64,000 nt of DNA, from contig JACKFF010000004.1 of assembly GCA_020632595.1 (NCBI GenBank), forward strand, positions 273,751 to 337,750. Reading direction: 5' to 3'. The number at the start of each line of letters is the position of its first letter. Position 1 is the first letter of the stretch. The translations under genes were made by a program, and so were the position numbers. The DNA is from Nitrospiraceae bacterium. GTDB lineage: Bacteria; Nitrospirota; Nitrospiria; Nitrospirales; UBA8639. Below are positions 8,222-17,170 of the stretch, in pieces. The notes beneath the pieces are model-generated. The model made no database searches, was not told the origin of the DNA, and saw only the letters and a list, made by a program, of their open reading frames with translations.

Positions 8222-10252
8222 CTACCCCATTACCATCAATAAAAACACCAACGTCACAAAAATGTAGGCCAGGTACAAGGACAAATTTCCGCCTTGGATC
8301 ACACGAGAACGATCGGCCAGGGTTGAAAAAAATCCCAGGATCGGATGATACAAATACTTGAGAAAAATGGGTTCAATGGAAAATTCGAAATGTCTCCGCT
8401 TGGCGAAATAATGCGATTCTTCAAGAAATTCCGTTTCAAGCTTGACCGTCGGTTGATAAATGGTGCTAAACACCCGCTTAATGGGCTGGACGAAACCGGT
8501 CGCGGTGTATTCCATTCGTGCGGTCACATTTAACCCACACCCCCATGTTTTATAGAATCGCGTTTTCCCCTTCCCCCCCAGAACATAGGCAACTCCCCAC
8601 CCCAACGCGGTGAGACCGGCCAAGACAATCGCCAGGACCGGAGTGGAGAGACTTGAAAACTCTCCGCTTACCGGTGCGAGTGTCCATCCACCCATTTCAA
8701 ACACTCTCCCGGCAATTGATATCCCCACAAAAGGTTCACTCACCCGATCAAGGAGGGGCACCACGACTGCAGGCCCCAATCCTAAAACCAGACAAAGGCC
8801 GGCTAGGAGTCCCATCCCGACGCGCATAGGGACAGGAACCTCTAGCGCTTTTCGTGCGTGGGATGTTCGCGGAAGAGCCAGAAATGAAATACCAAACGCC
8901 TTGACAAAACAGGCCAGAGCCAACGCCCCAGTAAGCGCAAGCAGAGCCGCAGCGATGGGAAGCATCAATTTCAAAAATAGAGAGGGGATTTCCAAACTTA
9001 AAAAGAGCCCCTGAAACACCAGCCATTCACTGACAAATCCATTCGTCGGTGGGAGGGCCGAAATGGAAACGGCCCCGATTAAGAAAGACAGGCCGGTCCA
9101 GGGCATCCGTCGAAGGAGTCCTCCATACTCTTCCATGTTCCGGGTGTGGGTGGCATACAGGAGTGAACCCGCGCCCATAAAGAGTAAGGCTTTAAACACC
9201 GCGTGATTGAGAGTGTGGTAGAGCCCTGCGATAATTCCCAACGCCGCCAGATGGGGCATATCATAGGCATAGAACACCATGCCTGTTCCAATTCCCATTA
9301 AAATAATGCCGATGTTTTCAACGCTGTGGAAGGCGAGAAGACTCTTCAGGTCATGTTCCATCAACGCATACATCACCCCGAGAAGCGCCGACACCGTGCC
9401 GACCAACAAGACCACAAATCCCCACCACCAGGGAAACGGCCCTCCAAGAAAATCAAAATACACTCGAAGGAGGCCATAAATTGCCGTTTTAATCATGACA
9501 CCCGACATCAAGGCGGAGACATGAGACGGTGCGGCCGGATGGGCATAGGGCAACCAGACATGAAGTGGCACAATGCCCGCTTTGGTTCCAAAACCGATGA
9601 GGGCTGTCCAAAAGACCAGAATCCGCAACCCTTCCGGCAGAGATTGGTCGGCGCTTCGAAATGCCTCAAAGGCAAACGAACCCGTCTCCTGATAAAACAT
9701 GAGAAACGTCACCAGAATAAATGCCGTGCCCACATGGGTCATAATTAAATAAAATAATCCCGCAAAACGGACGTCCGGTTTTTCATGCTCCGATACCACG
9801 AGAAAATATGAGAGGAGGGACATCAATTCCCAAACGATTAAAAAGAAGAAAGCATTATCCGCCGTGACAACCAACAACATGGACAGGAGAAACCCGTTAT
9901 AGAGGAAGCCGAGAAGACTGACAGGAATTCGTCCGTAAAATTCCCGGACGTAGCCACTGGCAAATACGGATACCGCCAATCCCACAAGGGAAATCGTCAA
10001 GACAAAAAAAGCACTCAGGGAATCGAGCCGGAGAGAAAACGTCAGAAGAGGAATAGAAGACGGCAGGAACCAAACCAGCGGTTCAGGGGCCAAGAGCCCA
10101 ATCAGACCAAGGGCTATTCCCAGGCCGCCAGCCACAGCAGCTGATCCATGCGCCATCACATTCTGAATATGGGGTCGATGTGGGAAACACAGCGGGAGAA
10201 GCATCCCACACGCATAGGCCAACAACAGAGCCAAGAACAGGAATATCGTCAT
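8222..10252 (-). CDS. hyfB: HyfB-like NuoL-type antiporter subunit, first gene of the operon
   Basis: This 676-residue protein has about 16 hydrophobic helices followed by the long C-terminal segment typical of HyfB/HycC. Motifs of the NuoL/Mrp family are the Glu in FLIVWELMSLLSYFLV, GFGTKAGIVPLHVWLPYAHPAAPSHVSALMSG and the Lys in LNHAVFKALLFMGAG. It is the first gene of a seven-gene unit read right to left with gaps of at most 9 bp until the large subunit. The operon lacks homologues of the E. coli ferredoxin-like subunits HyfA and HyfH, so the electron donor is not encoded here. Confidence 0.92.
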   Translation of the reverse strand: MTIFLFLALLLAYACGMLLPLCFPHRPHIQNVMAHGSAAVAGGLGIALGLIGLLAPEPLVWFLPSSIPLLTFSLRLDSLSAFFVLTISLVGLAVSVFASGYVREFYGRIPVSLLGFLYNGFLLSMLLVVTADNAFFFLIVWELMSLLSYFLVVSEHEKPDVRFAGLFYLIMTHVGTAFILVTFLMFYQETGSFAFEAFRSADQSLPEGLRILVFWTALIGFGTKAGIVPLHVWLPYAHPAAPSHVSALMSGVMIKTAIYGLLRVYFDFLGGPFPWWWGFVVLLVGTVSALLGVMYALMEHDLKSLLAFHSVENIGIILMGIGTGMVFYAYDMPHLAALGIIAGLYHTLNHAVFKALLFMGAGSLLYATHTRNMEEYGGLLRRMPWTGLSFLIGAVSISALPPTNGFVSEWLVFQGLFLSLEIPSLFLKLMLPIAAALLALTGALALACFVKAFGISFLALPRTSHARKALEVPVPMRVGMGLLAGLCLVLGLGPAVVVPLLDRVSEPFVGISIAGRVFEMGGWTLAPVSGEFSSLSTPVLAIVLAGLTALGWGVAYVLGGKGKTRFYKTWGCGLNVTARMEYTATGFVQPIKRVFSTIYQPTVKLETEFLEESHYFAKRRHFEFSIEPIFLKYLYHPILGFFSTLADRSRVIQGGNLSLYLAYIFVTLVFLLMVMG

Positions 10253-10634
10253 GCCTTGCTTACGGTGTCACTTTCATTTGCCAAACGGGCAAGAGGAGGT
10301 GTCAAGGCAATTGGCCTCACCTGATTGAGAGAACAGGAATATCAAATGCTGGTCATAAGAACGTTTCATGGGCATCGCATAAAGAGACACATGATTAGAG
10401 GAGAAAACACCGGATTTCCTCGTGAGCAGGCTTGGTGGGGGCAAAGGAGTTCTGGTTTCCTTGAATGTGTGACCCGTGCGTAAAATTATTGGGGATTGGG
10501 AAAATGGCCAGGCGATGAAAGAAGCAAAATACTGATCGCCTGAGGGGAAGATCGCCATTCTGAGACGTATCTGTTTACCCGTACCCTCAAATTCTCTTAT
10601 GGTGTTGTGGCTTTCATGCACAGATCCATTTCTG

Positions 10635-10650
10635 TGCAAAAGCTATACCT
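10635..10650 (-). promoter_or_regulatory. Candidate sigma-54 (-24/-12) promoter upstream of the Hyf-like operon
   Basis: Read on the minus strand the site is AGGTATAGCTTTTGCA: GG and GC separated by exactly ten bases, with a perfect TTGCA at -12 but a weak -24 box. It lies about 380 bp before hyfB, which implies a long leader. A chance match is quite possible. Confidence 0.22.
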
Positions 10651-11042
10651 TGAAAATTCATTCTGTTCTTGCTCCAATGTTCCGCGTAACACCAGCAAAA
10701 AGCCCTAAAGATAGCTCGAAGCCGGTTAAGGAATTACAAGGAAACAAAGCATTTCAGTATCACGTCTGCAAACCTTGCAGGTCTTAGGTCCAGATGATTC
10801 ATTTAGCTGACCTGCGCCCCATTTTTAGCCTGATCAACAGACCAATAGGGTTGCATTTGGCTTTCAGATTGCTCCCTCATTCCAAGAAGGCTTTATTCAG
10901 TATGAATCGACCACTTCCCGCTCATTGGATTTCTATCAAAATAGCCAGGACGGACGTGATGCACATTCCATATACCCAAGGAAAACAAGTGAACCCTTGA
11001 TCCATGTAGACTCTATTTTCCTGAAGAATTTCCTAAGTGATG

Positions 11043-11155
11043 ATGCAAATTTTGCACATGTATGTTTATGCCTATTTATCAAAATTCTCTATGGATTAAA
11101 GCCTTTTCTGAATTTATGGCTCGCAAGGCGGACTTCCCCATGCAAATTTTGCGTG
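11043..11155. repeat. Pair of ATGCAAATTTTGC palindromic repeats, 97 bp apart
   Basis: The 13-mer ATGCAAATTTTGC occurs at 11043 and 11140 in direct orientation. Its core GCAAA-T-TTTGC is a perfect palindrome, extended to TGCAAATTTTGCA in the first copy. Paired palindromes in a non-coding stretch resemble binding sites for a dimeric regulator, but no neighbouring regulator can be assigned. Confidence 0.45.
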
Positions 11156-12020
11156 AATACCTTTATTGATAGACAACTAAAAACCATTCAATCCATAAAA
11201 CACGAGGGAAAACTCAGCTCTTCTTCATTCTTCAATAAGCGATGATCGATCCCTCATATGCCACTTGGCACGTCCATTGCTCTCATCATATCTTTCCAAA
11301 AGGGGTCATGAGCACAACCAAACGACGCATGGAAAAGCAGGTAAAGGGATTGGACTTCAACCGCCTCCGACACCTGATCACGTTCATGCAGAATTTCTTA
11401 ATAAGGCCGGGCCAACCATTCTTACCACCCTGTCGCCCCAACGCTGGCATTCTAGATATGGAAATGCTTCATATGGGTTTCCAGGCATGGCCTTGAATTT
11501 TCAATTAAGAACAAAAATTTCTTGAGATGCAATGTCCGGACAACGCATCGATCTATGCTGAATCCCCCTACCCTTGCACAAGGCTTGTATGGGTTAGGGA
11601 TGAAACATCATCGGTGTATTTCCAATGTGCCCCATAGAGCTGTGGTCATGATTCTCTTGACACCTAATCGTAAAATTCCCTCATCTCAGTATCCTCTCAA
11701 TGGAAAAAGCTGTAATGAGGACATTTCTGCCAATCGTATACGGAATAGACAGAATGGATGGGTTGACATGGAAGGCATCATGGCCGCACTGACATCATTT
11801 TAAGAAGAGAGGTGTGCACAAAAGGTTCCCCGGCATAGCCGAAAATTTCCGAATAACAGAACATTTCCACCGATAGAGTTGGAACGCCGTCTTTTGATGA
11901 AAAGTTGTTAAAACGAATGGACATTGCACCATCCCCCTTTCTTCGCCTATGGTAATAGGAGAGAAATAGTCAGTATTTACGATAGTTTCCGAGAATATTT
12001 CATACAAACTAGAGCCAGAA

Positions 12021-13418
12021 ATGTTTCGTCCTCGCCCTGAAACACCACTTTTTCACAATCTGCTCATTCGTCAAATCGTACCCATTCTTATTATTGTGGG
12101 CGTAGTGGTTGGAGTGCTCTTGATCTTCAGTCTAGAGCATCAAAGTATGGTGGTGGTTGGCCTCACGGAAGGCAGGACCGTATCTTCGGAATTAAATGCC
12201 GCAGTCGGACAATCCCGGCGTGATTTGATCGCCATCACACTTCTACTCTTCATCGTCGGTGGGGTTGGTATTTCCGCTGTCGTCACCTATCTCCATTACG
12301 CCAACGCCAAACAAAACCTGGAAGAGGTCAAAGGGCTAGCCCGGCACATATTGGAAAGCATCCCGACTGGTGTATTGACAGTCAGTGAAGATGGAGTAAT
12401 AACCGCAGCCAATCCAACCGCTGAAGCCATTCTTGAGCGCCCTGCGATTTCTCTATTGGGCAAGCATTACGGGGTGGTGTTTGGGGAAGGGCATCCCATT
12501 CATTTACTCCTTGCCCAAATGGTGCACCATGGCGGATCCATGCATTCCAAGGAGATTACCTTCGATTCCCAAAATGGGGAGGTCCGGACAATCCATATTA
12601 GCAGTGTAGATTTGACGGATGATAATGGCAAACCGGCAGGAATGATTTTTCAACTGCACGATGTCACCGAGTGGCTAGCGCTCGAAAAACAGGTAAACGA
12701 AGCCCAACGACTGACTGCGCTGCATACGTTGTCAGCCGGAGTTGCGCATGAACTTCGCAATCCTCTCAGCGCCCTGGATCTCAATCTTCATTTACTTGAA
12801 GAAGAACTCCGCGAGACAACCGACTTGTCCAGTCGGGCCAATGACTATTTTACAGTACTGAACGCCGAATTACGGCGGCTATCGGCTATTTTGGATAATA
12901 TTATCCGATATGCACAATCACGCCCTTCTCAATTTCAGGAAGTCAACATTCAGTCCCTCGTGTCACATGTCACACAGTTATTACAACATGAGGCCGAGGA
13001 CAGGAACCAACAGCTTCAGGTTTCGGTCCCGACGAACCTTCCGAATGTCCAGGGTGACGAAACGCAGATCGCACAGGCTCTAATAAATATCGTAATCAAT
13101 GCCTTTCAGGCCATGACCGCAGGCGGAGTCTGCCGAATTATCGTCCAGGAACGCGAACGACAAGAGCGGCGCTGGGTGGAGATTGCCGTTCACGATACCG
13201 GACAAGGGATTGATCCACAATCGCTTGTCCACATCTTCGACCCTTTTTACACGACAAAAGAAACCGGGACCGGCCTTGGCCTCGCCGTCGCACATCGAAT
13301 ATTACAAAATCATGGGGGCCGCATTGACGTGACCGCACTTCCCGGCGATGGCACCTCGGTCACAATGAGTTTACCCGTGTGTGTGAATGCCCAGGCCATA
13401 GCCGTGGAGGATGTGTGA
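12021..13418 (+). CDS. PAS-domain sensor histidine kinase (NtrB-like)
   Basis: The 465-residue kinase has two N-terminal membrane helices (about 14-36 and 70-92) enclosing a short extracytoplasmic loop. A PAS domain follows (about 105-215), then HisKA with the phosphorylated His in SAGVAHELRNPL (His243) and a HATPase domain with N (INIVINAFQAM), G1 (DTGQGID), F (FDPFYTTK) and G2 (GTGLGLAVA) boxes. It overlaps the start of the response regulator by 4 bp, so the two form a two-component pair. The small loop suggests that sensing is by the PAS domain or membrane rather than a large periplasmic domain. The signal is unknown. Confidence 0.93.
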   Translation: MFRPRPETPLFHNLLIRQIVPILIIVGVVVGVLLIFSLEHQSMVVVGLTEGRTVSSELNAAVGQSRRDLIAITLLLFIVGGVGISAVVTYLHYANAKQNLEEVKGLARHILESIPTGVLTVSEDGVITAANPTAEAILERPAISLLGKHYGVVFGEGHPIHLLLAQMVHHGGSMHSKEITFDSQNGEVRTIHISSVDLTDDNGKPAGMIFQLHDVTEWLALEKQVNEAQRLTALHTLSAGVAHELRNPLSALDLNLHLLEEELRETTDLSSRANDYFTVLNAELRRLSAILDNIIRYAQSRPSQFQEVNIQSLVSHVTQLLQHEAEDRNQQLQVSVPTNLPNVQGDETQIAQALINIVINAFQAMTAGGVCRIIVQERERQERRWVEIAVHDTGQGIDPQSLVHIFDPFYTTKETGTGLGLAVAHRILQNHGGRIDVTALPGDGTSVTMSLPVCVNAQAIAVEDV

Positions 13419-14773
13419 AACAAGAAACTCACATTCTGGTTGTCGATGACGAAATCAATATTCGTAATGCGTTAGTCACGATATTGGAAAAAGCAGGGTA
13501 CCTTGCCCAGGGCGCCGACTCGGCCGAATCCGCGCTGGCCTTGATGAAAGAGGCGCCCAGTGACCTTCTCATCACGGATGTAAGAATGCCCCGTATCGGG
13601 GGCATGGCCCTCGTTCCCCGAATAAAATCCCTTTGGCCTGCCACGGAAATCATCGTCATTACGGCCTATGGTTCTATTGAGACTGCTGTGGAAGCCATGC
13701 GGTTGGGAGCTTACGATTTTCTCACCAAGCCCATTGACCGTGAACGATTCTCCATTGTGGTCGAAAGGGCTTTGGATCGCCACAGGCTTGCAGCCGAAAA
13801 TCAGAATTTGCGTCACCAACTTGAGACACGAAATCGCATCGAAGAAATGATCGGCGAAAGCGAAGCGATGCGTCGAATACACCATGTTATTGGAATGGTT
13901 GCCAAAAATGACGTCACGATTTTAATCGGTGGGGAAAGCGGAACAGGCAAAGAATTGGTGGCACGTGCCATTCATCAACAAAGCCAGCGGTCCAATGGCC
14001 CGTTTATCACGATGAATTGTGGTGCCCTTCCAGAGTCTCTTTTCGAAAGCGAATTATTTGGTTATGAAAAAGGGGCATTTTCTGGGGCGGTTGGGACCAA
14101 ACCCGGTCGATTTGAGATGGCAGATGAGGGAACCCTCTTTCTTGACGAGTTGGGCGAACTTCCCTTAAAAGCCCAAGTCGATTTTCTCCGGGTCTTAGAA
14201 ACCGGTGAATTTCGACGGCTTGGAGGGAAAACCCTGATCACCGTCAATACCCGGATTATTGCCGCCACCAACCGCAATTTGCCTCAGTTGGTCGAAACCG
14301 GACTGTTTCGTGAAGATCTTTTCTATCGCATAAATGTGGTGCCGATTCATCTGCCCCCCTTGAGAGAGCGTCGTGAGGATATCCCTGTTTTGCTCGACTA
14401 TTTTCTCAAGGAATTTGCCCAGAAGCACCGGATTCCACTCAAAACCCTTTCTCTACCTTCCCTGAGATTTCTCGTTCAATACCACTGGCCGGGTAATATT
14501 CGTCAACTCCGGAATGTCATTGAACGCTTGGTCGTGACGGTGAAGGAGCACGCTATTCAGCCTGATCATCTTCCAGATGAAATTCGAACGAGTGTCAATC
14601 CAGGAAGCAGGATGGTGATCTCCCTCGGAACCCCTCTCGAAGACATTGAACGGGAAGTCATCCGCCGAACCCTCGTGGAAGTCACTCCTCATCGTGAACA
14701 GGCTGCGAAACTCCTTGGGATTAGCGTGAGATCGCTCCAATATAAAATCAAAGAATATGGGATTGAGTTGTAA
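13415..14773 (+). CDS. NtrC-family sigma-54-dependent response regulator
   Basis: The gene starts at GTG 13415, overlapping the kinase stop, with GGAGG four bases upstream; an upstream in-frame ATG at 13379 lies inside the kinase gene and is less likely. The roughly 452-residue protein has a receiver domain (Asp in LLITDVRMPRIGG), an AAA+ domain with Walker A GESGTGKE and Walker B GTLFLDE, and a C-terminal Fis-type helix-turn-helix (REQAAKLLGISVRSLQYKIKEY). The sigma-54 contact loop reads GAFSGA instead of the usual GAFTGA. It should activate -24/-12 promoters after phosphorylation by the adjacent kinase. Targets are unknown; candidate -24/-12 sites in this window are listed separately. Confidence 0.94.
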   Translation: MKQETHILVVDDEINIRNALVTILEKAGYLAQGADSAESALALMKEAPSDLLITDVRMPRIGGMALVPRIKSLWPATEIIVITAYGSIETAVEAMRLGAYDFLTKPIDRERFSIVVERALDRHRLAAENQNLRHQLETRNRIEEMIGESEAMRRIHHVIGMVAKNDVTILIGGESGTGKELVARAIHQQSQRSNGPFITMNCGALPESLFESELFGYEKGAFSGAVGTKPGRFEMADEGTLFLDELGELPLKAQVDFLRVLETGEFRRLGGKTLITVNTRIIAATNRNLPQLVETGLFREDLFYRINVVPIHLPPLRERREDIPVLLDYFLKEFAQKHRIPLKTLSLPSLRFLVQYHWPGNIRQLRNVIERLVVTVKEHAIQPDHLPDEIRTSVNPGSRMVISLGTPLEDIEREVIRRTLVEVTPHREQAAKLLGISVRSLQYKIKEYGIEL

Positions 14774-15522
14774 AACCTCTAAATCCATAAAACGATCCAA
14801 AACAAGGGTAGAAACCGATCTGCTGCGTCTTGCCTATAAAGAAATATTGACACCCATGCCCTATAGACGACCTTCTGTTTGAATTCTCTCGAGCACTCAA
14901 TTCCCTATGGCTCAACAAACCTCCTGACTTATTGGGCCCATTTGGTTTGTACCTCTCAAACCAGCAGAAAACCATTTTCCCTTCCGTAATTTCAGAGGAC
15001 GTTTTAACCTGAGATAGCACACCGAGGCAAAGGTAATCCCCACCGCACAAGGGCCGGAGTTAATTTTGACATCGTCGTCGTTCACACCTACAGTAAAGGA
15101 ATCTAACTGGGATAAAGGCAGTCCTCGGCTTTCGTCATGACACGATGCATCCGATGTGAGGGCTGAACCTCGATGAAGGCTCCCCGTCGTCCCACGGGAC
15201 AAACGGGGATGATTGATGGTCAGAGTATAAATCTGACGATCCCCTCCAGCCTTCCCTTCAACTTCAGCCATAATCAACCTCAGGCAACCTCAAGCAGGAA
15301 TGAAAATCCCGGCTTGCTTGGGAATCCCTGCTCAAGAAAAGATTCCGCCGGACAGACTTCGAGACCTCACAGGGACATGGTATGTTACTAATAGTCCCAT
15401 TGATATGAGAGGGAGAGCTTTTGTGAACTTCTGAATGAGGCCAACATGAATGTATGGCCACTGCGATCTCCTAACTTGAATATTGCCTCACATCCATCAT
15501 CGTCTAGGTGTATAGGTAAACC
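14774..15522. other. Intergenic region, nothing recognised
   Basis: About 750 bp between the response regulator and the DUF2007 gene. The minus-strand frames of up to 121 residues have no domains or ribosome binding sites and mixed composition, and are judged non-coding. No terminator-like hairpin with a T-run was seen directly behind the regulator gene. Confidence 0.5.
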
Positions 15523-15834
15523 ATGAAAAAACTGTACGTTTCGCAAAGCCTCATCGACGTGGAATCCCGAAAAGAGCTCTTGGATCAGGCCCGGATACCG
15601 GCCACGATCAAGAATCAACGCTCAGCGATGTTGGGAGGGGAAGTGCCATTTGTTGAAGTCTTCCCGGAATTGTGGGTGCTGAATGACGAGGATTTTGATC
15701 GCGCCCGGACCTTACTTAAAGACTGGGAGTATGCTAAACCTCTCGAAACAACGAAATGGACCTGCTCCGGATGCGGGGAATTGCATCAAAAAGAATTCAC
15801 CACATGCTGGAAGTGCGGGCTGGAAAGACGGTAA
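15523..15834 (+). CDS. DUF2007-type putative signal-transducing protein with C-terminal zinc ribbon
   Basis: The 103-residue protein opens with the DUF2007 pattern (KKLYVSQSLIDVESRKELLDQARIPATIKN, then PFVEVFPELWVLNDEDFDRARTLL). It ends in a small zinc-ribbon-like element with four cysteines (CSGCGELH and CWKCG, about residues 82-100). DUF2007 proteins are PII-like folds proposed to take part in signalling, without a firm function. The ATG at 15523 has no strong ribosome binding site. It precedes the membrane protein in the same direction by about 100 bp. Confidence 0.8.
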   Translation: MKKLYVSQSLIDVESRKELLDQARIPATIKNQRSAMLGGEVPFVEVFPELWVLNDEDFDRARTLLKDWEYAKPLETTKWTCSGCGELHQKEFTTCWKCGLERR

Positions 15835-15933
15835 AAGAATTCAGCCTGGTCTCACCAAGACTATTCCATCTTGACCCGGATTCTTTACCGTTGGCTTAGG
15901 AAGCCGGTCTGGTTTAAGCTGAACCAAGACTTC

Positions 15934-17106
15934 ATGCGTGCCTCCAATCTCTACACACAGATATCTGTTTTTTACACTCCCATGTCTTCCACAAAGGTAA
16001 TCAATGGCAGCATTCTTATTTTTTTGCTTCTTGGATTGCCTCCTCTGGGTATGGTCTTATCTGGCCAAGCTCTTCCCCACGACTTGATTTTATTTCCCAT
16101 TCCCCTACAGCCCGGAGAGGCCTCTCTTTCCTGGCCGGTATTTGGACTCCTGGCCCTGCTTATCTCCGGAACAGTTGCCCCGTTTCTTTGGCGATACGGG
16201 AGACCCCGGTGGCACAGCAAATACAAGTCCGTTTCGGCCAAAGAGTTTCCCTGGTGGGGATGGATGGGAGTCGGTTGGACGGCTTTCGCCTGGATATTAG
16301 CCTGGACGCGCATTTCCTGGTTTCAAGAATGGCAACCACATACCTTCCCGCTCCTTTGGTTCGGCTATATTATCGTCATCAATGCCTTATGTTTTTCACG
16401 AACCGGCCAATGCCTTCTCATGAATCAGCCCAAATTGCTCTTTAAACTCTTTCTCCTCAGCGCCGTCTTTTGGTGGATATTTGAATACCTCAATCAGTTC
16501 GTGCGGAACTGGTATTACGTCGGGATAACGGAAGCTCATCCGTTTCTCATATTTTCTTGGATGACCATCGCATTTTCAACCGTTCTGCCGGCCGTCCTGA
16601 GTACTTATGCATACCTCTTTTCATTTGTGCAGATGAAGGCACCGTTTGAGAATTGGTATGCCATCTCCATTGTCGATTCGCCACGAACCGGATGGCTCAT
16701 GTTCAGCCTTGGTTGTTTCGGGCTTCTGATGATTGGGATTTGGCCCACGCTGCTCTATGCTCTTCTCTGGGTGAGCCCCCTTCTGATCATGTTAGGCATA
16801 CAAATAATTCGGAGAGTTCCAACCCTTCTGTCACCATTAGCCAAAGGAAACTGGAGCCCCGTGGTTTTTTCCGCTCTGGCAGCCCTGGTCTGTGGAGGAT
16901 TTTGGGAGATGTGGAATGCCTACAGCCTGCTCCATTGGGAATATTCGATTCCCTACGTCCACGCACTCCAGATGGGGAAAATGCCAATCCTCGGTTATGC
17001 CGGCTATTTCCCGTTCGGCCTCGAATGTCTGACGGTCGCAGCTTTTTTTCTAGAAAATCAGAATTTCCGAGGTGAGACCTGGGCAGAAACCCCAGCAAGC
17101 CCATGA
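15934..17106 (+). CDS. Polytopic membrane protein of unknown family
   Basis: The product of about 390 residues is rich in Trp and aromatic residues and has roughly ten hydrophobic helices starting with INGSILIFLLLGLPPLGMVL. The start is uncertain: the frame opens at TTG 15871, with ATGs at 15934 and 15982, and none has a good ribosome binding site; the first helix begins just after 15982. No catalytic motif is evident and I do not recognise the family. It lies 65 bp before the sheath-like gene in the same direction and may be co-transcribed with it. Confidence 0.75.
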   Translation: MRASNLYTQISVFYTPMSSTKVINGSILIFLLLGLPPLGMVLSGQALPHDLILFPIPLQPGEASLSWPVFGLLALLISGTVAPFLWRYGRPRWHSKYKSVSAKEFPWWGWMGVGWTAFAWILAWTRISWFQEWQPHTFPLLWFGYIIVINALCFSRTGQCLLMNQPKLLFKLFLLSAVFWWIFEYLNQFVRNWYYVGITEAHPFLIFSWMTIAFSTVLPAVLSTYAYLFSFVQMKAPFENWYAISIVDSPRTGWLMFSLGCFGLLMIGIWPTLLYALLWVSPLLIMLGIQIIRRVPTLLSPLAKGNWSPVVFSALAALVCGGFWEMWNAYSLLHWEYSIPYVHALQMGKMPILGYAGYFPFGLECLTVAAFFLENQNFRGETWAETPASP

Positions 17107-17170
17107 AGGCCGTATTATAGGCTGTTCCTCCTGAGACTAAGCTTCACAGAAGGAGATAACACAATTTCTT

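Larger units (their letters stand above)
10253..12020. other. Gene-poor AT-rich intergenic stretch (1.8 kb)
   Basis: No frame in this stretch looks coding: the open frames are under 125 residues, lack ribosome binding sites and have no recognisable domains. The base composition is visibly more AT-rich than the neighbouring genes. It contains a sequence ATGCAAATTTTGC twice (11043-11055 and 11140-11152). The left part must hold the promoter of the minus-strand Hyf-like operon and the right end that of the kinase gene. Decayed genes or a small RNA cannot be excluded. Confidence 0.6.

Noticed and set aside
10274..10639. 121-residue minus-strand frame before hyfB
   Set aside because: No start signal, no domain and random-looking composition; more likely part of the leader or promoter region.
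14748..15277. Minus-strand frames of 100 and 121 residues behind the response regulator
   Set aside because: They overlap each other, have no ribosome binding site and no recognisable sequence pattern.
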